A stretch of DNA of 64,000 bases. Origin: Pocillopora verrucosa (taxonomy: Eukaryota > Cnidaria > Anthozoa > Scleractinia > Pocilloporidae). Positions within the stretch are counted from its first letter, which is position 1; each line of letters starts with the position of its first letter. Below, one piece after another: positions 1-13,200 of this stretch. The position numbers were made by a program, and so were the translations under genes. The notes under the pieces were generated by a model. The model made no database searches. It saw nothing but the letters and a program-made list of their open reading frames with translations, and was not told the DNA's origin. The DNA lies in assembly GCF_036669915.1 (NCBI RefSeq), contig NC_089319.1, positions 13,143,471 through 13,207,470 on the forward strand, read 5' to 3'.

Positions 1-2530
1 TGCTTACTCTGAAACAAAATTTAATTACTAAATGTAAATGCAAAAACCTCTGTTTGTTCCAATCTCTCTTAGTGGGAATAACAAAAATTCATCTTACTTT
101 CATACAGCACTGTTACTAGATGCAGCTTTTTGATGTTACAAATCAAAGTGTCTCACTTCAGCAACAGTTGTGAATTTGCTTGATTGTGTAGAAGGGGTTT
201 ATTATTACAAAATAATGTTTAAACCAATTTAAGTCTATTAAATTATTAATTGTTGTTTCTTAATAGATCAAATCGTCCAAAGAAGTGGGGTTTAATAATG
301 TCTGACTGTGCTGTAAAATTGCCCAAGCTTCATTCAAACTTGTAATCAAAAGAGGGCTGTTACCCAGTAACACATGTACATGAAAGAAAACAATTTAATA
401 AGCTGGGAAGGAGGCTATCAAGTTCTAGGTTTTCTAGAAAAGGGGCTTAGTATTTAAAGTTCACTAGGCCACAATGAATTATTTCTTTGTTTTGGATCAT
501 TACTGTACATAGTGTATATAATAAGTATTTCTACATTTGAAAACCCAACTATTATCTTAATAACAGAAACTAACAAAGGCTTTCAAACACTATTAATGAA
601 GATTGTCTATGAAATGGTAGTCTGTCCAAATGATTCAGAACACAATGGTATAACCTTGTACAAAGAATTTTGCAAAAGATCTCAAATAAGGGAACCAAAC
701 TTAATAAAGAAAGTGAGCTTCTCAGAAACTTAAAGCTTTAGCCAGGAGGTATATCATAGAAAGGGGGCCCACTTAAGTACATATGGTAACTGAAATACTT
801 CCTAAAATCTTCCTGAAAATGAAGCTAGAGACACATGCTTACCAGACATATTGGGTCAGTCTTGAGTCGAGTCCAATGAATCTATGAATCAAAGAGATAC
901 ATTTAATTTTTCACAGAGCACCTTGTTTTAGGAAAAAGCTCTGAGCAGATTTTGATCTAGAAAATCCTTCTGAGTTATACAAATAGCCACAACACAAATG
1001 CCATAAAAATGCAACAGCTTGCCTGAGGATACTAATTTTTCACTATCCCATGACCATTTTTCTTATCCAAATAAAAAAGGTTATTTTATGAAGGGCTAAC
1101 AGTTCTTTACATGTTGTTAAGAATGCCAACAGTAAGTGAAACTTCATGTTTCCATTGTCATTTTTATCACTTACCAGACAAACTCAAATATATTATGGTA
1201 CTTGGCATATATGACGTACCCTCACTTAGCATAGCTTCTAACACTTTGATTAAAATTTATATCCTCAGTAACTAAATTTCTCTGACTGATTAGCACTTCT
1301 GTATAGCTGACTGCTTAATTGCCTCATTTCATTCAACCTGGAGTAAAAGGATTTTCAAAATTTGAATATTCTTGAAACATTGCCAGTTCTTGAATATCTC
1401 TATAACAACATTTGGAATTCACAAATATTTCTAAACAGGAAATTCACTTTGCACTCAAGATATGAAGAAGTCTGACAAATGCAGCAAAAAAAGATTTTGC
1501 TTTCAAGAGTAGCCTTTTTATCAAATATCATTTCTATTGCCTAAAAGCTAAAATTCTATTTACATGCAAATCATTGAAACAAAAAATGTTGAACTCAAGG
1601 GTCCAGGAATTGAATTTACAATGATTACTTTTTTGTTGACACTATCTCAAGACAATGACGGGAAAGGCTTTTGCAGTTTTCAAGAATTGAATAAGTAGAA
1701 AACTGTCAAAATCATTGACCCCTTATTTTTTTTTCTACTATAATTATTTTCAAGGCTGGTCTTGGCCCATTCAAAATGGATTTATTTCCATCAAAAGGAG
1801 TCGTTCAGCTCAGACCAATGATAGGAGTGAACAAAAATAAAGGTAATAATCACTCGCAAAAAAAACCGTACTCTGCCAAATGGCATAATCTATAGGCTAA
1901 GAACATCCATCATCTTTGTGTAAACAAAACGAAAGAACACCCTCTTTCACATCTGCCACGAATATCCATCGTCGACAATATGTAGAATCACTCCTGATTA
2001 GCACTTACAAGCTTAAGCTCAAACATAAATCCCCGTTGAAGTCATACAATATAAAATATACATGCATTTACGTCGAGATGCGATCTTTTCGAAATTCACC
2101 AACACACATATTCAAGACTCCATCACAAAGAGAGAGAGAGAAGTACACCTGGAAAGATACACTATATAATTGTAAATTTAAAAAAAAAGTAACAACAATG
2201 GCTAGGCTGAAACTTTTTACCTTGGCGGATATTCTGTTGCACGTCGCTTTCGTGAGACGAATCCATGGCGGCAACTCAAGAAGCTCGGCTAGTGTTGTCT
2301 CGTCTAGCTCTAGGTTATGAAGTTCTCCTTCTCCCTTGAGAAACTTGACGCTTATTTTGTTAGGGGAGAGATTCTTCGTGAACCTGACAGAATTAAAGCG
2401 AAATAAAATGGACAACTCGTTAACAAACTCACGTGCGCGGCCCGCGTCAAATATAGCTTCGTTGGATCAATATAGCACTTTAATACCTGGCGAGTTGCTT
2501 GACGATCTGGTTCTTAACCAAACCAGACAT
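1..2530 (-). CDS. UHRF1BP1L: BLTP3/UHRF1BP1-like bridge-like lipid transfer protein, N-terminus only (partial)
   Basis: Two coding exons are visible: exon 1 at 2487..2530 (ATG at 2528..2530, 14 codons plus two bases, donor GTATTA) and exon 2 at 2221..2383 (acceptor TCTGTCAG, donor GTAAAA). The joined protein starts MSGLVKNQIVKQLARFTKNL and continues through a KGEGELHNLELDE block to a PPWIRL block. This is the chorein N-terminal region of the BLTP3 family (UHRF1BP1, UHRF1BP1L/SHIP164), whose members begin with a similar Lys/Gln-rich helix and an FTKNLSP motif. The family forms rod-like proteins thought to move lipid in bulk at endosomal contact sites. I found no third exon in 1..2220, so that interval is read as intron and the rest of the gene lies left of the window. 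The splice phase is consistent (AG|G giving Arg). It cannot be assigned to the A or B paralogue, since invertebrates usually have one gene. Confidence 0.85.
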
Positions 2531-5138
2531 TATGTCGCAGTGTGGGAATTAAATTGGAAGCATTTCTCCCCCATCTCTCTAATCGCTTTTCATATGATTG
2601 TTGTTCGAAGTCGTAACGCGCGCTTGCGCAACACATTCCTGAACTGGATGATGACGTAACGCTTGCCACCGGCGACAAGTGTGAAACGTTTTAGTCATCG
2701 GTCTCCGTCGACTTTCATTGGGCCTCAGAAATCATGCCTTGTTGAAGGATCCTAAAATACTCTGGCAAGCGTAAACAATTTATCGACAGTTATGGGATCA
2801 TCCAGCGAAAGACCTCAAAGCGTGCAGCCCCCATGTGAATAAGAACCTCTGTCTTTCTGTTCAGAGCGATTTTCAACAATTTCCATTTTCACCATGGCGA
2901 TGTTCATCTTTGATCGTCGTTTATGCTAAAATACTTTATCTCCTCTCCTTGCCACTCTTCCCTAATATATAGTTTGTACGGGTGTATGGGTTACTCAGCA
3001 AATTGAAATAGAACACTTCTCTCGCCATCCATATTCGTAAGCAACTGAGAGATTGGGCTTCACAGTGACGTGTCTCTGTCATTTAATTTATCAATTTATT
3101 TCAAAAATTGGTCATTAGCGTACTAGTGGGGCTAAAAAATCTGGCGTTAGTATTTTTTATTAGTTTGGATAGAGTTGTTTCGATAGGATGTGGCCATTGT
3201 TACCACTTTTCTTGCAGGTAGAATGATTTTCGCTTTAGATGGTGCTGTTCACGAACCCTTGAGAGCATTTGCTGAACACACAGCTGAATACAATACAATT
3301 GGGGTTTTCCATCAGATATCTTGACGGAAAGCCTGGTTAATATTAACATCTGGCCCACATTGAAAAATTGCTGAAGGACTCAAAAGTTGTGTCACGCAAT
3401 ACTCCTGTTTGTGGGTCATATGTTTGTCACGTATCATGTTTGCGTTGGGTGGGAGCACTAAGCTTCCACATTTTAAAGCAATTTCTCTTTTTCGATTGGA
3501 AAAAATGTAGCGATATTGGAAAACAGGAATTTGTTAAATTCTGAGATTTTTGGCCGTAAAAGTATCGAAATTTCTACGAACTCATTATTATGATGAATCA
3601 TGGTCAGGTCGAAAAACCCATAAGTTCATATGTCGAGAACAATTTCCTTGAAAATATATCGGCGATGTTCCTTTAGGAAATTAGTTTCAAATGAAAGCTG
3701 TCAACATTCATTCTGGTGATACAGACATAACATAACGAGCACATGTCTTTGCTTACCTGAACAAAGTATGTAGAACTTGTAGCTTCTTCGTGATATTTAT
3801 GTTCATTGCGACTGCTAGATTCCTTCGCGATAATTCCTAGACGCTGCCATGCTCGAGAGAAAGACCACTTTCAATTGAAGTTCGAACTCGTTTAACCTCA
3901 CAAATGTTTTTTTTCCTGCGTATTATTACTTTTCCTCGAATGAATAATAAATGCACACTTTCCATAACACTCAAGATCATATCTTCCGAAAATTTTGCGC
4001 TATTAGCCGTAACACATGTTTATTGCAAGGTAGTGAATCATATAAAAGTTATAAATCTTTGATGGTTTTCGTCCTCAAAAACTTGGCTGTAACCGCATTT
4101 CAAATTTATAAATATTTTGGCGTCGGAAGCCAAATAGATAAATACAGTTGTAGACTTAATATGCACAATATTTATTTTTCATCAATGGTGTTTCATGTTT
4201 GTATGTGTTCCACAGTTATAACAACAATTTAGCGACGCTTGCAGGAATACAGAAGCCAACAAAGTAAATTATACACGAGATGAGACTGAAACCCAAATAA
4301 TTTCTTTCGCTTTTATTGTTCCGTGCTGTACATCCCATAACGTAGCTTAAACATGCATCATTCAAAAACCGCAATCTTTCATCTGCATACACGTAATTTT
4401 TTAAATGCATTACCTCAGTAATCAAGACATCAAACGTTAAAACTCTACAAGTAAGAATTGATTTTTATTCGAACGATCAATCATCCTTTTTCCAGTGGTT
4501 TTATGAATTTGAATTAAAAGCCCGTTGACATCATATTTCAAAGTGAAAAATGTGAAACGACCGAAAGCAGAAAAAGCTGATGAAAGACCCAACGAAGAAC
4601 TACCGCTAAAAGAATGTCGGAAAAGAGTAAAAAATAATATTAATACATTGAAAACTACTTCAAAAGAGAGAGGGTTACTGGGCCAGGAAAAGGAGGAAGA
4701 GTATTTATGGATTTTTTTCTTTAAAAGATGTCCATTAGAATACGTAGTACCGCCAAAGGGATACAGGATTTACAGTTTCTAAAGAAACTGTCGTTAAATG
4801 CAGTTTTTAAAGAAATTGTGACACTGCGTCGGTGGAAAGTAACACTTAATGATTTGGTTTTATCAATCGAGTTCATAATGTGAATTGGCCACCGTAGAGT
4901 TTCTAAAGCTGATCGGAGCGAAGAGCTTCTGACGAAGGGCTAACACTCGAAAACGGAAGGAAGAGTATCTATGATTTTTTTTTTGAAAGATTTCCATAAG
5001 GATACGCGTTATCACCAAACTGACCAAGGGATTACAGTTTCTGAATCACTGTGGTTACAGTTTCTACAGAAACTGTGGTACTGCTTCGGTGAAGCTACCA
5101 ATGATAATTTAATATTATCGATTGAGTTTATAATGTAA

Positions 5139-5441
5139 GTTATAACATGGCTAGTAAATTTGTCTCATCAAATTCAATTGCGCGAGCGTGCTTCATATTC
5201 CTATTGAGCACGCTCTCATGAGCATGAAAAAATTTTCCATCGGGTTGAAAATGTCATAAAACAATTGGTTCATACGTCAGCTGTGCGTTCATCGAGATAT
5301 GAAGCACTTGGGAAGTTAAGAGAGCACTCAAGAAGCTAGAGTTGCTCCTGGCTACGCCTCTTACGCATCTTTCGTGCGCTCCAAACTTCCCGCGTGCTTC
5401 ATATCTCGATGAACGCACGCTGACGTATGAACCAATTGTTA
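5139..5441 (+). repeat. Foldback MITE family A, copy 1
   Basis: The right part is a near-perfect palindrome. The arm from 5260 (AACAATTGGTTCATACGTCA) is repeated as its reverse complement ending at 5440, and both arms carry CGTTCATCGAGATATGAAGC. Arms are about 65 bp with a short centre. The left part (5139..5259) starts GTTATAACATGGCTAGTAAA. A second copy in opposite orientation lies at 15315..15643, inside a glycogen synthase intron, and shares both the palindrome and the tail, so this is a dispersed non-autonomous family rather than a chance hairpin. No transposase is encoded. Confidence 0.8.
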
Positions 5442-5569
5442 ATTGGCCACCTTAGAGTTTCTAAAGCTGACGTCTCGAGCGTTAGCCCTTCGTCATGGCG
5501 GAGAGCCTCTGACAAGGAGTTAACACTCGAAATTTCAACTTTAGAAACTCTTTACGGTGGAAAATTTAC
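5440..5569. repeat. Short inverted-repeat element sharing the CGAGCGTTAGCCCTTCGTC motif
   Basis: The ends are inverted copies: CCACCTTAGAGTTTCTAAAG on the left and CTTTAGAAACTCTTTACGG on the right. The centre holds CGAGCGTTAGCCCTTCGTCA. Related pieces occur at about 4880..4960 (GGCCACCGTAGAGTTTCTAA and GACGAAGGGCTAACACTCGA) and at about 11900..11965 (GACGGAGGGCCAACGCTCGA). From memory this motif is a common dispersed repeat of coral and sea-anemone genomes; no database was consulted. Confidence 0.6.
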
Positions 5570-6164
5570 ATTAAGATCAGATAGGACCAGATTATCTTCT
5601 GCCAGCGAAGGAACATGTTTGGAACGGAATGGTAGTGAACCAAGCCTGATCATTATCCTCCTTCTCATAGAAGAATAAACCCAAGCAAGTATTCCGTTTT
5701 GCCGTGTGTCTGTCCTGTTATAGATCACTTTTGGTAAGTACCACCAATACATCTAGTTCTTTCCAAATTCTGACGTCAACTGCTACCTACACTTTAAGAG
5801 ACAAAATCGAATCTACTTGTCACTTAAAAAATGCAAAAATGTTGTCAATTTGTATTAATCTACCTTTTCTTTTTTTAAAGGTTTGGAAAGTTTCTTATCG
5901 ATAATTCATTCCCCACACTAAACCATTTCGTATCAGCTGTGTCCAGAAAATTCTTGTCACAACATTAACACGTTTTCTTTCAGAAAGGTGACCATGAGAT
6001 GTCAGGAAAACATCCAAAAGATAGCATTTTTGGAACTAACGCAAATTTTCCGAGCTTAACCTGCAGGAAATATATGCCAAACAGTGCAGAGAACTCACAA
6101 AAAGGGTTATAACCAATTCACTAAAGAAAACGAAGCAATTCGTACGTTGGAGAGTTAAATTGGG

Positions 6165-6310
6165 TAATGAAAAGTAAAACAAAAACAAACGAAAACAAAA
6201 ACAAAAGAGACAAACACAACAACACAACAATTCGAAACAAAACAAAACGAACAAACACAACAACAAACACGACAGTTCAAAACGAAAAACGAAACAAAAC
6301 AAAACTAAAA
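6165..6310. repeat. A/C-rich low-complexity tract (AAAACA/CAACA units)
   Basis: Irregular runs of AAAACAAAAACAAACG, ACACAACAACAC and CGAAACAAAAC give about 145 bp of G-poor, nearly T-free sequence. The reverse strand reads through it as a Phe/Cys/Leu-rich open frame, which is an artefact of the composition. Confidence 0.6.
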
Positions 6311-7217
6311 GGAGACATAAACAAACCCAGAAGGCTTTGCTAAAGAGAGTGAAAAGTTTAGATGAGAAAAAGTTTAGATGACAATAAACGGAGAAGTGTC
6401 ACGAATTGTGAACGATATATTCTATTAAATTCGCTGATTGCATCCTATGCGTAATACAAGAATATCATCTCAATGAGTAATTATCATTTCTCTCAGTTTG
6501 TTGTTATTCAAAAGAAAAAAGGAAAGATGTTTATGTTTAGTAAAGGATTCAATTACATATTACAACTTGACGCTAAACAGCTTAAATAAATAAACTGCCT
6601 TCCCTATAAAAACTCAGATTAATATTAAAACTAATCATTTATCACCCTCACACGAAATACTCATCGCCATATACTTATGTATTAAAGCAATGTCAATTGA
6701 ATTCTAGTCATAAATTCTGTTGTTGTTTCCACGAATTTTCACTTTGAAAGAAGACCCACCGTCACCACCCCTCTTCTTCTTAAATATGTTCCCTACTTGA
6801 ATTGCAGGTCAACTGGCATCAATTCGGTTTTCAGTTCACTATAACTTAACTTAAAACACTCTATAAATGTCACATAATATTCTTCAAAGAACGCATTTCA
6901 AAGATTAGCGTTATTCATACAATGGAGTGAAATAATGAAAAATTGGCTCGGTACCCAGCTCAACCAATAATTTTGGTCACGCCGATGTTGAAGAGATAGT
7001 GTGACTCATCGTTGAGAGAATGCGTTACAAAAAATCGACTGAAGTCACGATGACTAGCATTAGACCGAGTCACTAATATTACTAAAGCGTAGTAGAGACC
7101 TTGTTTTAAATTTTGTCTGGATTTTAAGTTATTGCAGGAATACTTGTGCACGCCATTTTAGTATGTGAAGGAGAGGTTGCTTATTCATACTGAAAACCAT
7201 TCCCGTAGGGAAACAGT

Positions 7218-10200
7218 TTAATCACTGAAGAGTCGATGCTTTGTGTCTTCTTCATCTTCGCCAGTGTCCGAGCCACATTCGGAAGCGACTGGAGATGGTG
7301 GTTCCGAGCTTGGGCGTGGATAAGTGAAATTCGATTGCTGAAAAATAGCATCAAATGTTTAATGTCCAAAAATTAATTGACAGTCATGTGATCAATCACA
7401 AATCAACTTGAATGGTACAAAAATGCTTTGCTTCGCCAACAAAAAATAAAGGTTCAAACGGTCAAAAACTAAACGGTTATCAAGCCCAGCTTTGTTACCT
7501 ACCGATTACGGGTTCAAAAGTGTCCTATATCGGTAAATAGTGCAGAAAAAGTTACACAAAATGTTAATTTAGTGTTTTGTCAGGATACAGGAACATTTGA
7601 GGAATGCTTCCGTCAGCTCTACACAAATCATCTTTGTACACCTCCCGTGCGAGGCGAAGTCATGACATGCCATTGTTAACCGATCGTGTAGCTTTAGAAG
7701 TTTTCAATTCAATGCTGTAAGTAATTTGGGACAGTTATCCATATTTGTATTTTCTTTAATACTCACACCACCCTCCTAAGGTCGCTTAGTCCTTCACTTT
7801 GTTATAGATACTGTAAATTCCCATCAGCAGATTAGCTCCATGTGATATTTAATTTTGTTCTGACTAGCTGCTGTGATCACTGACTTTGATAACTGTTTTA
7901 TAATATTTTGGTTTCAAAAGACAGTTAAGTACGGAATTCAGAAAGAACTACAGGTCGTAGAATGACGCTAGAAGAAGATGTTGCAGAGTTGTCTCACATG
8001 CAAAACAGAAAATCCGCCGCATCCCACATATTTATGAGTATTTGGCTCGAGTTCATGACGTACAAACCGAGCACAACAAGGTCCATGCGTCGTGAATGAG
8101 AACCAAATATTTTCCCGTCCGGCTCTCTCACTCAGTTAATAAGCATTTTTTTCATATGACCACGAAGTCTTGAAAATTTCGAAAATTTTATTTTAAGTTA
8201 AATGGGATACGGCGTATAGGGGACAACTACAAAAAAAGATTCTACAATATTACTTTTTGTCATTTAATTATTGGTTGAAAGTCAATTTGACAATCTATTC
8301 TTAAATCATCTTTCTCTTGCGGAACAGGATACTCATATATATGTAAAATGCGGCGAATTTTCTTTTTTACATGTGAGACATGTATTCTGCAACACTTCCT
8401 TCTAGCGTCACTCTACCTCAGTAAATAAGTATACAAGCTTGAAAAGAGGACAGCATTAATTACCCATTAACCAACATCACTGGGAGCTCACCGCTTCCTC
8501 GGTCATGTTCGGCTTCTCGTATTTGTCCGGTTGAAGATGATGCAAGGCAAGTAACCGTGCTCGGGTGTAATACTGAAACAAGAAACAGGAGTTTTAGATC
8601 AGTTTTCACTTCACAGTACACAGGTTTGCTGCTGCCGGAGCTTATTCCTAATTCTGTAACACTAAGCCACCAGAAGTATTATCACTCCTCCTGGAAAGGA
8701 GTCCTTCGCAGGACACCACAAGGAATAAAGTTCCCTAGCGGAGTGCTGGTATCTAGTTACACTTCTGGATGGAGAGATGGTCAGTCATAGCGAAGTGCAC
8801 GGTCTGAAAAGACAAGCAAACTCAGACCTTTCGACCAATGGGTCATATGCAGCATTCCGCTGGCCAGTTGGTCGGCAACGCAAGGTTTTTTCTGCCTCAT
8901 TGAAAGTGCTGCAACATGAGCGTTTCCTTGCCCTAGAGAAAGTTTGAAGCCTTGAACAAGGCGAGCCTCGCAGGTTCGCCTTAAACATAATCGTGGAGAA
9001 AAAACACTCGTGCTTTTCGCAGGTTAAGTTTTCACGAGCACTGATTGTAGCAATCAGTTTTTAGTTTTCTCCGGAAAGTGAAAGGGATCTCACCCGGTGA
9101 AGACTCCTCCAATCCAATAATTCACTAAGACGCTCGGTCCTGTTCCTCTGAATGATTCGCTGTCTTCTTGTCAGTTTGCAAAAGCTCATCATGTACTGAA
9201 ACAGAGAGCGTACACCATAATATCAGTTTGAAAGTTTAGTCTGGATATGACTCGCACAGCAAAAAAGAACTTACTCCGAATTCTGTTGCATGAGGTGACT
9301 GCTGGTCTATTGAAGGCTACCCCCTACATATCGTCATTTTTCCTAACAATTTGCTTGTAAAAATTTGTTCATACTACATGTCGTAGAGAGACACGGTGAG
9401 AGGAGAGTTTCGTGACCTTGAACGCAACAGAATGATCCGGACCAGGGGATTGTTTAATTGAATTTGGGAAGTAATCCGGGCTTGCACTGGTTTCAGTTAG
9501 CATATCTTCACTTTTTGATTGTTTGCGAAAATTCAAGTTTTCTTGCGCCTCAGTTTTGTACTTCTTGATTTCGTTTTGTGACACTCGATTTTTAATAGCT
9601 TTACAATAATAACTTGCCATCCCCTTATAACATTCATGCATTTTGCATCACAGATTATGGTGTGTTAAGATTCACAAAACGCAGCGGAAACAAAGCAATA
9701 GACAACAGGCCATCTCTATGGATAAAGTGCTGAAAGATTACCCTGGTTGTATTTTTTTTTCTCTCACGACTGAATGCACTGTATGCGCTCTCATAACAAG
9801 CAAAAAAATTCCGTGCACACCATTGCATTAGTGGAAAATAGAGGGGGCTGCTCTGTCAAATGCAAGGTTTCATTTAATTATAGCAGAATTTTCAGTTGAG
9901 ATTACGCGGTGGATTGGGGTTAGAAGGACTCAAAAGGAATTTTAGGGGTTGGCAGGGTTGTGGGCAGTTTTTACCTGAGGCAAGCTAGCAACACAGATGG
10001 TGCTCAATATGACTGGGTGTTCTGTAGTTAAGCCGAGTAACGCAAATCAGACTGTGTTACATGTCGTCTAACCTGCGTGAGTTCATCAATTGACTCTTCA
10101 GCTGACTTGAATCTCCTGTCCACAAGATAAATGCCGTAGGATGTAGGATCAGTCACGTGTTCTGCCATGAACCGACCAAATCCTGACAGATTAGTGGACA

Positions 10201-13200
10201 CGGAGGGGATTCCCATCACGGTACACTCCGCTGTGCAAAGGAAAGTCAAAATATTGTGCCATCGTCAACCAAATGCGACATCCAATTAACAACTTAGAAA
10301 TAATCGGCAAAACACAAGGAAAAGCAAAAACAAACAAAGATATCTAACGATGCGACGAGCCATTTACGTCTCTCATGAGATTTATAAAGGAACAATGTGA
10401 GAAATCGCTTGACTTCAAATGTATTTCGTGATTTGAAGGCACGAATGAAAATGTTTGAAAGATTTTTAGATGCACGAGTCCTACGTAGTTCAAATCCTAA
10501 AGACCTCAAAATTACTAACATAGTTTCTTTGAACTGAATAGTAACGATATTTTTGACAGGTAAATCAAGCCAAAGACTGTTTCCATATCACTTTTGTGTT
10601 CATCCTAAAATAAAGTGCTCGATTCAGAGCATCACACTTCAAGAATATGAAAAGTAGGAATTAAAACCCTGAGCCTAACCATTATCCAAAAGCAAATGTG
10701 TATGTAACATTTGATAATTCATAAATGGATCCTATAATGTTAGAATAGAAATAGGTTGTTGTACCTGGAGTGTAACCCCAAGGCTCATAATAAGAAGGAA
10801 ACACCCCCAAATGGCAGCCACGCACAAACTCGCTGTAGTCAATGGGAAGAAGTGGACTAATGGTGGATAAGAATTCAGGATGGAAAATAACCTAAGATAA
10901 CAGCAAAACAAAAAAGTCAGTTATTTATCACTGTCCTGAGTTCAAGACTGCAGGGAAGGGGAGGGGAGGGGAGGGGGAAGGGAAGGGGTGGGGGAAAGGG
11001 AGGGGAGTGGAAATGTAGGTGCGCGTTTCGGAAACATCTCGGCAGGATGTTGCGTAGAAGACATAAACAGTCTCATCCACGTGTTGCAATGTCAAACGTC
11101 AAGCAACGCGTTTTCTATGGAAAGAATGCAAGAATTAAGAAATGACTGCCAGGAGACTGTGAACAGAGAAATGAATAAAGACTTACCTTGACTCTGTCCT
11201 CAGGTTTATTGAAAAGATTTGTCCTTCGAAGGTGACACAGAATAGGGTCCACAGAATCTTCTAACATATTGTGAGTTACAATGGCGGGAAGGTTTGGACG
11301 CTGCAAATTATCAACCAAGCGTCAAATATTTTAATTGAACTAATTTAGCAATGATTATCCATGACTCGATCTATCGATTTCGTAGCTGAGCCACTAAAGT
11401 CGAGAAACGCGAATGAAGTATTGAGAGACAGAGATGGTTACGAATAATAAGATTAACACAGTTTATAAACACCAAGTTTAAAAAATGAATGATGCTGCCC
11501 GGCTTTATACCAAAGACGTATTTTGTGTTATCATAATTTTAAAATAAATAAACTGTGACGAGATTCCTTTTCGGGAAAGATGACCTCTCTCAAATCTACC
11601 TCGCTCCCAACATGAGGCTTCGTAGCTCAGTTGATAGTAGCGCCTAACTAGTATCTGCTGCGTCCGGGTGAGAGAGTACAACAGCGGTGGCTCTTCGTCA
11701 GAGCGAATAGGGAGTAGTGGGTTGTGTGTGTGTTTCTATGCAGAAAATGGAGCTACGCTATTGGTGGGAACATGGTAACTAAAAAAAAAAACCAAGAATA
11801 AATCAGTGAATGAAAAGTGTTCGTTGATACGGGTATCGGTAATAATCTAAAAATAATCTAATGATCAATAATGATAGCGTAGCTCCATCTTCCTTCATGA
11901 ATCGCTCTGACGGAGGGCCAACGCTCGAAACGTCATCTTCGAAACTCTTAATGGTGGCCAATTTACGTTATCAACTAAGTTGATAATATCAAAATACCTT
12001 AGTATCTGGAGCCACGGGTTCGAATCCTGTCGAAACCTGAATTTTTTCAGGTTTCTTTTCTGCAGTAGCTTAAATTGCAGTTCACCCGCAAGGAGCACTT
12101 CTTTCCGTGTAAGTAGTCTTGTTGATTATTTACGACTGATAAATATTCAATTGCGACTTGGTCACTGGCGATTTCTCGCGCTTGGGGTTGTTGACGCACA
12201 TTTCTGATAAGTTCCTTTTTACGTCAACCCTGATTGGTTGATGTGACTACTTGGTTTCAAGACATTACTGTGTCAATAAATGCGCCATTTTCTTGCTCGA
12301 AAACTAAATAGAGTGTTTTCTGCACACGATAGTACGTTTTAATTATTGTTTCAAATCTTGTATTGTTGTAGCAATTTTTTCGGCCAAGAAAAACCAGTCA
12401 ATGTTACCTTGGCGCCAAGGATGCATCTCTTCAGCTTGATGATCTCATCTGCCTCTAAAAGCTTATTGCCATCCGGAAGCTTTCCCCTGTGTTCAAGATG
12501 AAAATAGTTATAACTAAACGGTTTACAACTAAAATATTTCAAATTCTTTAATCATAAGAGAATTGAGGTGAATAGTGGCGAAGTTAATTAATATTCAATT
12601 CGTTCCTGTGGTTCTCGAGTGGTCGATTTCGATATAGACAATTGACCTCTGAAGGAATATGGGCGGTTGATTTGCAAATTCTTCCTACCCCTAAACATAT
12701 CTATCATGCGACAGGATGGAAAACAAACTTCTTCAGGGTTCATTGCGACTATGATAACCTCGCAATCTTGCGCAGGGATCAGATATGAATGCAAAAACGA
12801 CCACGCAATTTTTTTCCTCCTACAATGAATGAAAGAAGCTATGAAACAAAATGACATGATCATCACCAACATAATGCTACAGGGACTTACCCAAGACAAG
12901 ACTCGTAAATCCGTTTTCCAATTTTATCTTGGATTTCAGAGACTGTGTCACTAAGAAGAGGGAACAAATCATAGAAGTGAATGAAAACAGAGTGTTCATT
13001 GTTATCGTTATTGTTATTACTAGTACCATTATCACTACACTTGTCATCGGTCTTACTTTCACAAATAGCATCACTATGATCATTCTCGTATTCTCATTAT
13101 CAGATTAATCACCACCACTTAAATTCGTGAACTTTGAGATATTTAGAATTTAAGATATTTAGTAATTTTACTACACTAACGCACGAAGAGTAATAAAATA

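Larger units (their letters stand above)
2531..7217. other. Intergenic interval with foldback repeats
   Basis: This lies between the 5' end of the BLTP3-like gene and the 3' end of glycogen synthase. The part just after 2530 presumably holds the promoter of the leftward gene. No conserved coding exon was recognised on either strand. The interval contains a palindromic element (5139..5441), a second inverted-repeat element directly joined to it (5440..5569) and an A-rich low-complexity tract (6165..6310). The 3' UTR of glycogen synthase must lie just below 7218, but I saw no clear reverse-strand AATAAA there. Confidence 0.6.

Noticed and set aside
2336..2659. 107-codon plus-strand frame over the 5' end of the BLTP3-like gene
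   Set aside because: Antisense to two exons that match the BLTP3 N-terminus with correct splice phase.
6036..6302. 88-codon minus-strand frame rich in Phe, Cys and Leu
   Set aside because: It is a translation of the AAAACA/CAACA low-complexity tract and has no domain character.
11980..12207. 75-codon plus-strand frame
   Set aside because: It is a translation of the SINE tail and adjacent intron of glycogen synthase.
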